From positions 32,138,723 through 32,202,722 of the forward strand of contig CM075103.1 of NCBI GenBank assembly GCA_037576195.1: a stretch of 64,000 nt of DNA, written 5' to 3'. Positions 1-10,500 of this stretch are shown here, in pieces (the first letter of the stretch is position 1; each line of letters begins with the position of its first letter). The DNA comes from Phytoseiulus persimilis. Lineage: Eukaryota; Arthropoda; Arachnida; Mesostigmata; Phytoseiidae. Position numbers and translations under genes: made by a program. Under the pieces are notes generated by a model that saw only the letters and a program-made list of their open reading frames with translations, had not been told where the DNA came from and did not search any database.

Positions 1-272
1 AGTAATGGTCAGATTGATCTCGGAATCACCCCTCCAGCTTTTGAAAAGTGTGGTCAGATTGGACCCGGAATCGCCCGTCCAGAGTTGAAAAATAATGGTC
101 AGATTGATCTCGGAATTACCCCTCCAGAGTTCGAAAGTAATGGTCAGATTGATCTCGGAATCACCCCTCCAGCTTTTGAAAAGTATGGTCAGATTGGACC
201 CGGAATCCTCCCCCCAGATTTGGCGGAGTATGGTCGGACTGGTCCCCAAATCATCCCTCTAGTCAGTGATTC
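1..272 (+). repeat. 45-bp minisatellite, edge of an array (about 6 units)
   Basis: The core 'ggtcagatt' recurs at 7, 52, 97, 142, 187 and 232, an exact 45-bp step. The same unit fills 44.2-47.5 kb (opposite strand) and 55.15-55.78 kb (same strand). The array continues off the left edge of the window. It is stop-free in some frames only because 45 is a multiple of three. About 100 bp past the array, at 376-388, lies the motif TTTGCGACCCCTA, which also occurs just past the 55-kb array at 55853-55865, so the two copies share a flank. Confidence 0.9.
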
Positions 273-494
273 TCAAACGAAAGTCAGCCTCCGTTTCCGA
301 TCGTACTAGCTCAGAATCAGAGATTTTGGGACTCGAACCAAGCCAAGAGATAAGGACTCGTCGGACTCGTGGATTTTTGCGACCCCTAATTGTAATCCTA
401 CGGAACGTAACATACGACTCGACGAGCCATCCAACATAAGAACCGACAGCGAGGAAGTAGCAGGGTAGTCAGCGGAGTTGAGACGAACGCAAGC

Positions 495-582
495 TGTGGA
501 CTAGCCAAGATACCGGCAGATGTGCTGAAGGAATTGGATGAAGCCGGCCTCGAGTACATCGCGGAAACAATAAACGACATAA
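495..582 (+). pseudogene. LINE reverse-transcriptase fragment
   Basis: About 30 codons read KIPADVLKELDEAGLEYIAE. They match the segment just before the RT palm of the LINE at 40.9 kb, which reads KIPAKVLKALYEVGYEYIS. Everything else of this LINE copy is missing. The fragment runs directly into a SINE piece on its right. Confidence 0.7.
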
Positions 583-585
583 CCT

Positions 586-737
586 TCGTTTTCCGGCTGA
601 ACCTCTCAGCCAGCCCTCAGAAGTGTCCCAGAATCACCTTTCGGTATTGCTTCAGTGACACTCCCTATCGCCTCGCAAATCCCATTGCGGGCGGTGGGCT
701 TGGGTCTTAAGATGGTTCAGATTTAATTCTGACTCCC
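586..737 (-). mobile_element. SINE, 5'-truncated copy
   Basis: This is the reverse complement of 61690-61826, with about 97% identity by eye. It includes the blocks 'ccaccgcccgcaatgggatt' and 'ggttcagccggaaaac'. The tRNA-like head present at 61.56 kb is absent here, as expected for 5' truncation of a retroposed SINE. The LINE at 738 begins exactly at its end. Confidence 0.8.
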
Positions 738-3700
738 TGCACTAGTGGTCGACGACCACAAACGCAAGCTCCGACAAGAGGACACCCCGCTAGAGGCCGC
801 GGACGGGGCCGAGGTCGTGGTCATCCGGCTAAGAAGCATTCCTAACACCTTGGAAGCCGCACCCAGAGAGAAGCAGAATCGAGCAAGAGGAAACTTCGAA
901 TCGGGTGGCGGCAACAAGTGTGGAAGGGCGGAGCCTCTGGGTAGAGAGCCAGCCCGAATAACACGGAGAAAACGCCCAAAGAGAGTCAGGAAGGGAAGAA
1001 CGCCCGAGAGTGATGTCTCAATAAAAATCGGAATATTAAATATCAATGGGTGTACTAATTCCAAATGGGCTCAATTAGAACTAGACATGCTCGAGAATGA
1101 GGATATCAATATAGTTCTGATCCAGGAAACACATCTAGCAAACCTACAAACGCCACCGAAAATCCAAGGTTTCGAATGGCTGGGAAGCAACAGAAACGTG
1201 GCAGCAGCAAAAACTGCCACCGGAGGAGCAGGCATCCTACTCAGCTCCATTCTCGACCAAGAATGGATCGAGAAGGGAAGAGATTGGATAGCTGTAGCGA
1301 CTAGATGTGAAGAGAAACGAGTCATTCTGGTCTCAATATACGTAGCACACGAGAACAAAGATGAGAATGAAAAACTCTATGAGGAGCTGTCGAATCTGAT
1401 CAGGACCAAATGTACGATAACAGACGTTGTCCTGATCGGAGGAGATATGAACGGGCATATCCAGCAATATGATGGGAAATCAGATATGCGAGGAAAATTG
1501 CTCGAAAGCTTTGCAAGGGAAAACGATCTGATCATATTAAATGGATCGGAGAAATGCAATGGTACATATACCAGGAAATCAGCGGTAATTGACTATGTGT
1601 TGGCAAATCAACTGGCAGGTGAGACTGTCCAACACATGTACATTGACGAGAAGAGACTGATAACGGATATATCTGACCACAACCTCATAATGATACAATG
1701 TGAGATGCGCGGGAAGGACAAACCCAAAACAATCCACTCCTCGGTCATAGACTCCCGAAAAGCAGCAACCATAGCCCAGAGAGGGCTGTGGGAGAAAATG
1801 CTGAAAGATGACATATCATATGATGTGCTCAAGGGAGAAATCGAATCCGCGTCGAAACGAGCCCGCCGGACTCTTAAGATGCAAGATCGCCCTATGGTTT
1901 ACTCCACGGAAATCAAACGGGAGACCAAACTGAGGAAAGAGGCTAACCGAGTATACCGCGCGGCACGAAAAGCCGGCGTAGGAGCGGAAGATGCCTTGGA
2001 TGCCTACAGAGCACACCAACAAAAGGTCAGAGAAGCGGTGGAGAGGGAGCTACGAAACAGAGAAGGAAAAACCCTCTCATTCATCCTAAACTCACCGAGA
2101 CACGAGAAGAGCAGACGCTTCTGGAGGATCGTGAATCGAAACAATCGAAGCCAACACAAGGAAGAAACATTGAGGGACGAATCCGGGAATGTAGTACCAG
2201 GACCCCACATTGTTAGCCACTTGACTCATGTGGGGAAGAAACTCTTCGGGGACACGCCGGCTAATGACGTGATCCCACCAGCGTACAGAATCAGTGAGAC
2301 CGGAATTATACTCACAGAGGCGGACATCTCGAAGGCACTGGCCAGCATGTCAAAAGCATCCGCGATGGGCCTGGACGGGACTCCAAGTGGTATACTTAAG
2401 GATTTCGATGAAGTAGGAAGGGGATACATAACCCAACTATTCAACAAGATCCTAGCTGGCAAAGAAGAAATCCCCAGAGAGTGGAAAGAAGGTAGACTCG
2501 TCATGATAGAGAAGCCAAACTCTACCAGAGGAAATCTGCTTACCTACAGACCACTCACAATCTTCCCAGTACTCTACCGGATATTCATGAAGATACTGGG
2601 ATCCAAAATCTCAGAATGGATGGAAGAGAAAAATCTGATAGGAGAGGCACAGGCCGGCTTCCGAAAGAACCGCCGAGGGGAAGACAATATCTTCATCCTC
2701 ACGAGTGCCATAGAAGTATCCAGACGACTCAAAAACGGACTGGTGTGGTGTTTCTTGGACTGCTCGGCCGCATATGACCGAGTGTGCAGAGAAACACTAT
2801 GGAAAACCCTGGAGGAACAGGGGATGAACCAAACATGGATAGGACTACTCCGAAACATCTACTCCGGCACCAGATGCAAACTGATACACGGAAAAGAGAA
2901 ATCGGAATGGGTTAATACCACAGGAGGCCTTCGACAAGGTTGTCCTGCCAGCCCAATCCTATTCCTCCTATACATCGCTTCCCTGGAAACTCGACTACAG
3001 AACAGTGGACTAGGCTTCCGGGTGAAGAAAAAAGGAGACTTCTGGAATGTGCGAGAGAAGAAATACTCCAACATAGCCGCTCTCCTTTTTGCCGATGACC
3101 TCATATTAATGGGAAGAGACTTCTCAGAAATGGAAAGACTGTTGGAAATCACCTCACAGTTCGGCGATGAAAAGAAACTAACATTCAATCCCTCAAAAAG
3201 TGCGATTGTGGTATTCTCCAAGGGCGGAACAGCACAGGAGAGACCCCTCACAATCCAAGGGAAGACAATACCTTGCGACACGCACTATAAATACCTGGGA
3301 ATAACTATTTCGAACTCTGAGAACTACCTAGATCGCCAGGAAACCATCTGGATAGAAAAATCCCAGAGAGTCCAAAACCAATTGAGAGCGAGAGCCTTAT
3401 GGGGATTCAATCGATTTGAAATCTCCAGGACTCTATGGAAAGCGGTAGCAGTTCCATCGCTCACATACGCAAATGCGGTCACAGTTATGTCCAAAACTCT
3501 GCAAAAGAAAATAACAACAGCCCAAACGGAGGCGGGGAGGTACGCTCTTGGTATCCCCAACAGTAGAGTGGCAAACGAATTCGTCACAGGAGAACTGGGC
3601 TGGTCTTCGTTCGAGGCGAGAGAAGCCCAGAGCAAGACAAGATATTTCACCAGAATTAAGTCCATGCCTGACCATAGATGGCCGAAGGCCATACTGAACA

Positions 3701-4310
3701 TGATGGATCTAACCGGAGTCGAAACAAAAGTATATCGGAGAGAACAGGAGTTACGCCGTGTATACAAGTGCGAAGACATCACACTGACGTACACGGAACT
3801 AGGTACACCTCTACAGGGGATATTCAACAAAGCGATCAAGGAAAGGATACGCGAAACTGAAATGGCTAACTGGAGAAGCTCGATGAGATACAAAAGTAGC
3901 CTGACCCGTTACCGAACCCACACGACTGGAATGGGACATAGAAACAGTCCATACGACAACAGTCGAGGTTCGGCTCTACTGGCACTGAGCCGAGCAGGTA
4001 TGCTCAGGACCAGAGAATTCAGACAAAACTCCGAACCGGGATTAGATACCACATGCGTTAGATGTGGAGTATACCCGGAAACCCTGAGCCACGTCATCTG
4101 GGAATGAAAGGAAATATACCACGAGGAAGAGGAAACACTAAATCGACTGGGGCTCGACGAAAACCCTTCCTCAGAGATGACAGGCCACACCAAGAGACTC
4201 CTACAGCAGTGGGAGAAAGAAACTACAAATATCCGCTGAGGCAACTCGCCACTGAAACGAAAGTGTCATATATACATGAGGATAAATAATTACCAATACC
4301 AATACCAACG
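738..4310 (+). mobile_element. LINE (I/Jockey superfamily, APE-type), 5'-truncated
   Basis: This is a non-LTR retrotransposon with apurinic endonuclease, reverse transcriptase and a C-terminal zinc-knuckle region. It lacks ORF1. Its right end is the simple tail 'ataccaataccaatacc' after 'gataaataatt', the usual kind of microsatellite LINE 3' end. Relatives in the window lie at 4.56-6.27 kb, 38.6-43.8 kb and 59.6-61.1 kb. Confidence 0.85.
745..4107 (+). CDS. LINE ORF2: endonuclease + reverse transcriptase, C-terminus lost to a stop
   Basis: The 1,120-codon frame opens without an ATG because the element is 5'-truncated. The endonuclease occupies roughly residues 93-325, with LNINGC, IQETH, GGDMNGHI, IDYVL and the terminal SDHN. 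The reverse transcriptase occupies roughly residues 560-850, with TYRPLTIF, QAGFRKNRRGEDN, CSAAYDRV, GLRQGCPASP and FADD near residue 783. A Cys-x2-Cys-x7-His knuckle follows. Its last Cys position is a TGA stop at 4105-4107, after which the same frame stays open to 4240. The ORF is therefore nearly intact but misses about 44 residues. It would nick DNA and copy its own RNA at the target. No RNase H domain was seen. Confidence 0.9.
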   Translation: MVDDHKRKLRQEDTPLEAADGAEVVVIRLRSIPNTLEAAPREKQNRARGNFESGGGNKCGRAEPLGREPARITRRKRPKRVRKGRTPESDVSIKIGILNINGCTNSKWAQLELDMLENEDINIVLIQETHLANLQTPPKIQGFEWLGSNRNVAAAKTATGGAGILLSSILDQEWIEKGRDWIAVATRCEEKRVILVSIYVAHENKDENEKLYEELSNLIRTKCTITDVVLIGGDMNGHIQQYDGKSDMRGKLLESFARENDLIILNGSEKCNGTYTRKSAVIDYVLANQLAGETVQHMYIDEKRLITDISDHNLIMIQCEMRGKDKPKTIHSSVIDSRKAATIAQRGLWEKMLKDDISYDVLKGEIESASKRARRTLKMQDRPMVYSTEIKRETKLRKEANRVYRAARKAGVGAEDALDAYRAHQQKVREAVERELRNREGKTLSFILNSPRHEKSRRFWRIVNRNNRSQHKEETLRDESGNVVPGPHIVSHLTHVGKKLFGDTPANDVIPPAYRISETGIILTEADISKALASMSKASAMGLDGTPSGILKDFDEVGRGYITQLFNKILAGKEEIPREWKEGRLVMIEKPNSTRGNLLTYRPLTIFPVLYRIFMKILGSKISEWMEEKNLIGEAQAGFRKNRRGEDNIFILTSAIEVSRRLKNGLVWCFLDCSAAYDRVCRETLWKTLEEQGMNQTWIGLLRNIYSGTRCKLIHGKEKSEWVNTTGGLRQGCPASPILFLLYIASLETRLQNSGLGFRVKKKGDFWNVREKKYSNIAALLFADDLILMGRDFSEMERLLEITSQFGDEKKLTFNPSKSAIVVFSKGGTAQERPLTIQGKTIPCDTHYKYLGITISNSENYLDRQETIWIEKSQRVQNQLRARALWGFNRFEISRTLWKAVAVPSLTYANAVTVMSKTLQKKITTAQTEAGRYALGIPNSRVANEFVTGELGWSSFEAREAQSKTRYFTRIKSMPDHRWPKAILNMMDLTGVETKVYRREQELRRVYKCEDITLTYTELGTPLQGIFNKAIKERIRETEMANWRSSMRYKSSLTRYRTHTTGMGHRNSPYDNSRGSALLALSRAGMLRTREFRQNSEPGLDTTCVRCGVYPETLSHVIWE

Positions 4311-4379
4311 GTATTCAATACGAGATACCCCAAAATTGAGCCTCCCGGACCCCCTGCCGACCCCTCCAGTAAAGAACTG

Positions 4380-4495
4380 CCTGTAACTCCTCAGGGAAGC
4401 CGATTTCGGAAATTTCTCTGATGGCAAAAGTTTCTTATTTTGAGCCTAACTACCCGGAAACGAAGTCACCGAGTCAATCCGATAACTTTTTTTTT
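4380..4495. repeat. Dispersed repeat shared with 63.74-63.85 kb
   Basis: The block starting 'actcctcagggaagccga' and running through 'gatggcaaaag' and 'actacc' is matched at 63745-63850 in the same orientation with moderate divergence. No ends, TIRs or coding signal could be defined. The stretch 4311-4560 holds nothing else recognisable apart from a T9 run. Confidence 0.7.
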
Positions 4496-4559
4496 CCACC
4501 TCAAAAGTCATGAGATGAGCGCCCAGTGACTTTTGAGGCGGTTGAGAATCGGCGATTTC

Positions 4560-6275
4560 CTGATTAGTTCTTTCAGGGACCATGGATTGGATTGAGGAAA
4601 ACTTCGACAGGCTCTGGAAAACTCAACACTGATCTGATGATCAAAAATAATGAAGCGAAAAGATGCGTCTCTTCAAGAGCTTTCGATCGAAAAAAAATTC
4701 CCACATCGGATAAAATTTGACCGAAATACAGCCCAAAACAGAAAGGCCACGAAAATGTTGCAGCTTAGAGGACACACCCTGTACTCCTCAAACAAGACGA
4801 GAATCATCGAGCGAGGAATCGAATCACAATGGGTCACCAACGACAAAGGGCTGAAGCCGGGACGCCCCCGTCGAGCTTCCTGTTCACACTCTACATAGCG
4901 GACCTAGGAAACAGACCACGGAAGACAGGAGCAGGGATTCTAGTCCGAACAAAAAAAATGGCAATGGAATCTGAAGAAAGGAAAGACCCTAAGAATACCA
5001 TGCCTTTTCTTCGCCGACGACATCGTACTGATGGCGACGAGCAAAAAGGAAATGCAAACTCTCCCCGAGATAAGAAGTATCATCCGGGGACGAGAGAGAC
5101 ATTTCCTCCAACCCAATAAAGAGTGCCATAGTCATATACGCAGCGAGTGGAGAATCAAACTGCGAAGGACTGCGGGTATAAGGGAACCAAGTGCCCGTGG
5201 GCAACGAATACAAATTTCTGGGGATCCAAATGTCTAACTCAAAAAACTACCTGGCAAAACAGGGATCCATTTGGGAGAGACAGGCAACGCATTCATTGAA
5301 CCGAATGCACGCAACTTCCATATGGGGACTCAATGGATTCGAAGTCTCCAGAGCGAAATGGGGAGCGACCGCAGTTCCACATCTAACCTACGCGAATTCG
5401 GTCCTGGTTACCTCAGGGAAGCTGCTAGCAGCGCTAGAAAAGAGGCAACGAGAAGCGGGCAGATGGGCCCTAGGCATCCCTACCACCAAAGTCGCAGACG
5501 AATTCATCACTGGTGAGCTCGGCTGGTCCTCGTTCGAAGCGAGAGACGCGCATAGAAAAATCAGATACATGAACAGAATTGCGGTCATGGATATAGAAAG
5601 GTGGCCAAGAGCCGTTCTGAACATGATTTCCATTGTGGGCATCTATACCAAAGCGTGGAACAGACCTGAACTTCTGAAAGAGAGGTATAACTGCGGAAAT
5701 ATCGAAGTTAGATTTACAGGAAGGGAAGAACCATGCATGAACGTCTTTAATTCTCAGATAAGAAAGAGGATTGGAGAAACACAGGAGATCAACTGGAAGC
5801 GAGATATGTCGCGGAAACCAAGTCTGGAATTCTACCGGCAAGGCAAAACGAGCCTTCCTCTGCGGGAACCGAAGAGGCGACGCTCTCCAGGCCTTGGCAA
5901 GATCGGGTAAACTACCGAGACCACGCCATGGGAAGCAGAATCCACACAATAATAACAACAGCAATATCAATGGCGGTGAAAATGAAAACAGATACATCTT
6001 CCATCGATGCGGTGTGTATGAAGAAACCGTGAAATGCGTGATCTATGAATGCAACGACGCATACTACACGGATGAGAATTCCCCCCTCAGACTGGGCCTC
6101 CAGGAGGAAATGAGAGACCCCTAAATCGTGATACGAACGAAACGAATCCTAGAAAAAGTGGGAGAAAGAGACCTGCGATCAGCTGCAAAGCTCCTGACAC
6201 GAAAGGAAGAATGGTGAAGGATGTAGCATAGACACACTAAACCGAATCTGGATTGATAAATACCATATCATTCAT
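4560..6275 (+). pseudogene. Decayed second copy of the same LINE family (RT to 3' end)
   Basis: The best-preserved frame, 5191-5910, parallels the first LINE from the RT thumb onward: YKFLGIQMSNSKNYL, WGLNGFEVSRA, AGRWALGIP and GELGWSSFEARDA. Upstream, pieces of the RT palm (GLKPGRP, LFTLYIADL) occur in shifted frames between 4760 and 5050. The copy ends near 'gataaataccatatcattc'. Several frameshifts make it dead. Confidence 0.8.
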
Positions 6276-6499
6276 TCAGCACCGCGCTGCCGATCGGATC
6301 GGCTCGGACTGCCAAGTTCGCGGAATCATCCGCCCCAGCCCGGTTATTCATCTGACCAGCCAGTCCGAATAATCATTGGCCCTAGTCTGATGGTCGGGAA
6401 AGTAACTTTCCGTTAGGAGAGACCCTGCTGAGGGATTTCGCACCGATTTAGCCCCGATTCCGACTGAGTAGCCGAGACCGACAGCGAGTTTACCGCGAG

Positions 6500-7490
6500 C
6501 TAACGTTTGTTCATGCGATTCAAGGAGCGCCACAACATCAAGATTCAGGGGGAGTGCACTTTCTCCGATCATGCGGCAGCTGCGTAATTCCCGGAGACCC
6601 TCAACGAGGTCATCAGGGAAAAAGGATTGCTGCCGAATCAAATTTTCTATGTCGAAGAAACCGCGTTGTTTTGGAAGAAGATGCCAAATCACTCCTATAT
6701 CGCTCAAGAGGAGAAAACAATGCCTGTCTTCAAATGCTCCAAGGATCGTATGATAGTCTTGCTCGGCGAGAACTGTTCTGGGAACTCTAAACTAAAGCCC
6801 TTTCTGATATATCGATCTGAGAATCCCAGAACTCTCAGGAGAATCCCCAGAGCAAGTCTACCCGTGGTGTAGAAATCGAATCGAAAAGCCTGGATGACCG
6901 TTTCAGTCTTCGACAACTGGTTCACCAACCATTTCGTCTCAGCAACGAGGGATCATTGCGCGGAGCTGAAGATTCCTCCCAAAATTTTACTGTTATCAAA
7001 CAATGCTGCCGGACATCCAAAGAGCGTCGACGATTTGCAATCAGAGGTGACCGTCGTTTGCTTACCACCGAACACGACTGCTCTCATTCAGCCGAAGGAC
7101 ACGTGATCGCTAATTTCAACAGATACTATCTACGATCAACCTTCAGACAAGCGGTGGGAGCTCATGGTTCAGAGGAGAAAGTCACTGTGCGTGAATTCTG
7201 CAGAACTATGACGTATACAAGGCCGTCTACAACGTGGGTCGAGCTTGGAACGAGGAATCGAAGCAGTGTCTCAAAATGTCCTGGAGTCAGATATTCCCTC
7301 AATTCGATGTGACGAGCAGCCTTATCAAGAACCCATCCGCGATTTGGTCCGGATGAGTGAGTATCTCCAGCTGCGACTAGATGAGGACGATTTCATTGAT
7401 CTTTTGGGCACCAATGAAGAGCTCCCCTCTGATGGGGAGTTGATGAATTTCCGTTACGACGCAATCGAAAGCGAAGCGAGTGCTGGTGAA
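6500..7490 (+). pseudogene. Tigger/pogo-type (Tc1-mariner superfamily) transposase, dead
   Basis: Read through its frame changes, the region follows the DDE_1 transposase order: FKERHNIKIQGE near 6515, ALFWKKMPN near 6660, KLKPFLIYRSENPR near 6790, KAWMTVSVFDNWF near 6885, LPPNTTALIQPKD near 7060 and VIANFNRYYLR near 7105. An acidic tail (EYLQLRLDEDDFIDLLG) ends the protein near 7480. Breaks are TAA near 6569, TAG at 6870, a 1-bp loss near 7103 and another shift near 7200. Two catalytic aspartates are also gone: the usual ADET is VEET and the usual LDNA is SNNA. No terminal repeats were found. Confidence 0.85.
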
Positions 7491-7581
7491 TCAGAGAGTG
7501 AGCGACGGGACTTCCGCATGGATAAGACGCGGGAAGGATTTTTCCCCATCGCTCGAGCGCTGCTATCCTCTATTCGAGGAT

Positions 7582-10500
7582 ATGGACCCTGAGCCGCAAC
7601 GTTTCACGGAGATGATGGGCATGATTAAGGACGCCCTGACACCTCATCACGCTATTCTAGAAAAGGAAGTGAGGCAGACCAAACAAACCAAGGTCAAGAG
7701 CATGTTTGTCCCAGACAGGGAAGCTTTGAATGAAAATCGACGAGGCTTAGCTTCGGAGGAAAGTAGGGACCAGATTCTCAAAGGGTTACGTCCAGAGTAT
7801 AGATTCTTGATTCACGAAATGCGCGGAAGGGTGCATAAAACGACGGCGGACTTAATTAGAGATATTAACCGGAGTATGGACATCGAGCGAGAAGTCAGGG
7901 GGGAACGTTTGCCGCCAGCGGACCGACGGGAAACGAGGCCCGGAGCAGGAGTGACTTGCTACATTTGTCGGAGGGAAGGACACAAGCAGATGAACTGCCC
8001 GGACAGAAGGGAGCGTCGCGCGGTAGAAGGATACCCGAGTCGACCACCGAGGTCGGATTCGTTCGGAGTATCACCGAGAGGAAATTCCGGAGATTGGCGA
8101 AGACAACCGACGGACGATTCGAGACAGCGCGGCAGGTACGACACGAGAGGCCAACCAGGCCCATCAGGAGGTGGACATCGCGAACTGACGTGGAGAGAGA
8201 CAGCAACACCGGGACCCGGACCAATCGTTTGTGGTCGATGCAATTTAACTGGTCACCACGCGAGGGAATGCAGACGAGCTCGCCGAATAACAGCGACAGG
8301 AGATCACGAAGGGCGGACACTGCCAGAAGTCGAAGAACCTGCACCAGAAGTTTGCCAGATCCTAGATGGACTTGCGGGAGTCGAAACTGAAGAGGAAGAC
8401 AGGGGAAGCAAAACTGTCCGAGTTAATGGAATCGAATGGCAAGCGAGAGTGGACACCGAAGCGCAGCTGAGCGTCATTCCTCAGAGTGCGGCGGAGGCTC
8501 TCAACTTGAAGATCAGCCCAGGAACAGTTCGACGAGTTCGAGGAGTAGGCGGAGGTTGCAACACGCTAGGTCAAGCGATAGCAAGTCTAGCGGTGGACGG
8601 CATCGAGGCGAAGGAGGTAACGTTGACGGTCTTGCCGAACGAGGCGATGGAAGGAGAAGAAATTCTGATAGGGGAGGATTTCCTAGACGATCCAGGGTTG
8701 GCGACCGTATATCGTAGGGGAATGGCCTGGGTGGTAGAAGAACGAGCGATCGAAGACATCGCCAAGCTGCTGCCCCAACAAGGGAAGAAGGTGAAGCTGA
8801 AGCTACAGGAGGAAGTGACTCTGGAACCGAGAACAGTGTCATTCGTGACCACCACTCCGATCGATGGCGATACGGTGAGGAGTGAAGGGATGATAGGTGT
8901 CGGAGACCACAGGGAAGTCACCGAATTCGGAGCCCTGTACGAACTACAGGAGGGAGGCCTGACAGTTCCAGTTGCAAACCCGGGAGAATACGAGCTCATC
9001 TTGAAGCCAGGGACAATCGTTGCGAGAGGAACCTTAGTGGACGAAGGAGATCTTTTCAGGCTGAAGAAGAAGGCAGGCAAGGGCAAAGGAGCCACCATCG
9101 GACAAATAACAACCAACAAACCAACGGAGAAGAATTGGATCAAGGAAAGTGAGATAGACGTCGGACCCGCACTGCCGGAGGCCGTGCAGGATAGGTTGGT
9201 GACGATGGTCAACAAATATCGGGAGGTTGTCGCGACATCGATGGTAGAACTAGGTCGCACGTCATGGGCCGAATTTGACATCAACGAAGTGGAAAGAAGT
9301 CAGCCGGTCCGAGCCAAGCCATATCGTTTGGCGGCACCGAAGAAGGAAGCGCTCGAAGAAATCATCAAGAAGATGAGGGATGCAGACATGATCGCACCAT
9401 CGCAGTCACCGTACGCGAGTCCGGTTCTGCTCGTCAAGAAGGCGGACGGAAGTTGGAGGATGGTCATCGACTATCGGAAGCTGAATGCACAGACGGTGCG
9501 ACTGAATTTTCCTTTACCGCTCATCGACGAGATCCTAGACGAGATAGGAGGCAGGGAGATGTACTCGACATTCGATTTGGCGTGGGGATTCTTCCAAATC
9601 CCAATGAAAAAGAAGGCGGCGGAGAAAGCGGCATTCTTGACACCAGGAGGTCACTTTGAACCGAAGGTGATGATGATGGGACTCTGCAACGCACCAGCAG
9701 CATTTCAAAAATTGATGATGAGGGTCAGGGATAGAATCAGGTCCCGGCAGACATTTCCATTCTTGGATGACCTGATTACAGCATCAGACCTCTACAACGA
9801 TCATCTTGACGGGATCGAGGAGATTTTCATAGCGCTGAAGGCACCGGGGCTAACGATTAGATTGAACGAATGCGAATTCTTTAGGACATCGGTACAATTT
9901 CTTGGATTCACAGTGGCGAAGGATGGAATCAAGCCAGGAACTCAAAAGCTCGGGGCGGTCTGGAAGTTCAAGCAACCGAAGGACGTTCACGCCATGAGAA
10001 GATTCCTTGCGCTGACATCGTTCTCCAGAAGGTTCGTGAAGGATTACGCAACTATAGCATGTCCGCTGACGGAGTTGCTGAGAGAGGAAGCGAAGTTCGA
10101 GTGGACGAAGGATTGCGAAGAGGCGTTCGCGAAGCTGAAGGCGTCGCTGACAGGAGCATCGTTGGCTCGTTTCGAAAGAGGGAGACCAACTCAACTACAC
10201 ACAGATGCTTCACTTGTCGGCCTTGGCGCAATACTGATGCAGGAAGCCGAAGGGAAGTGGAGAATGGTCTACGCAATAAGCAGGAAGCTTTCGAACACAG
10301 AGCGAAATTATCATTCGACGAAGTTGGAACAACTTGCAGTAGTCTGGGCAATGGAGAGTTCCCGGCACTACTCGCTGGGGATCCCGTTCGTTGTGGTGAG
10401 CGACTGTGTAGCGGTCTCAGCCCTGAAGGCAAAAGGAGGATCCGCACAACTGAACCGTTGGCTCAGCCGAATCGCGGAGTTCACGTTCGAAGTCAAACAT

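Noticed and set aside
745..4107. Complete LINE ORF2 with its own start
   Set aside because: The first codon is GTG after a stop within the SINE boundary; no ATG start exists, so the element is 5'-truncated.
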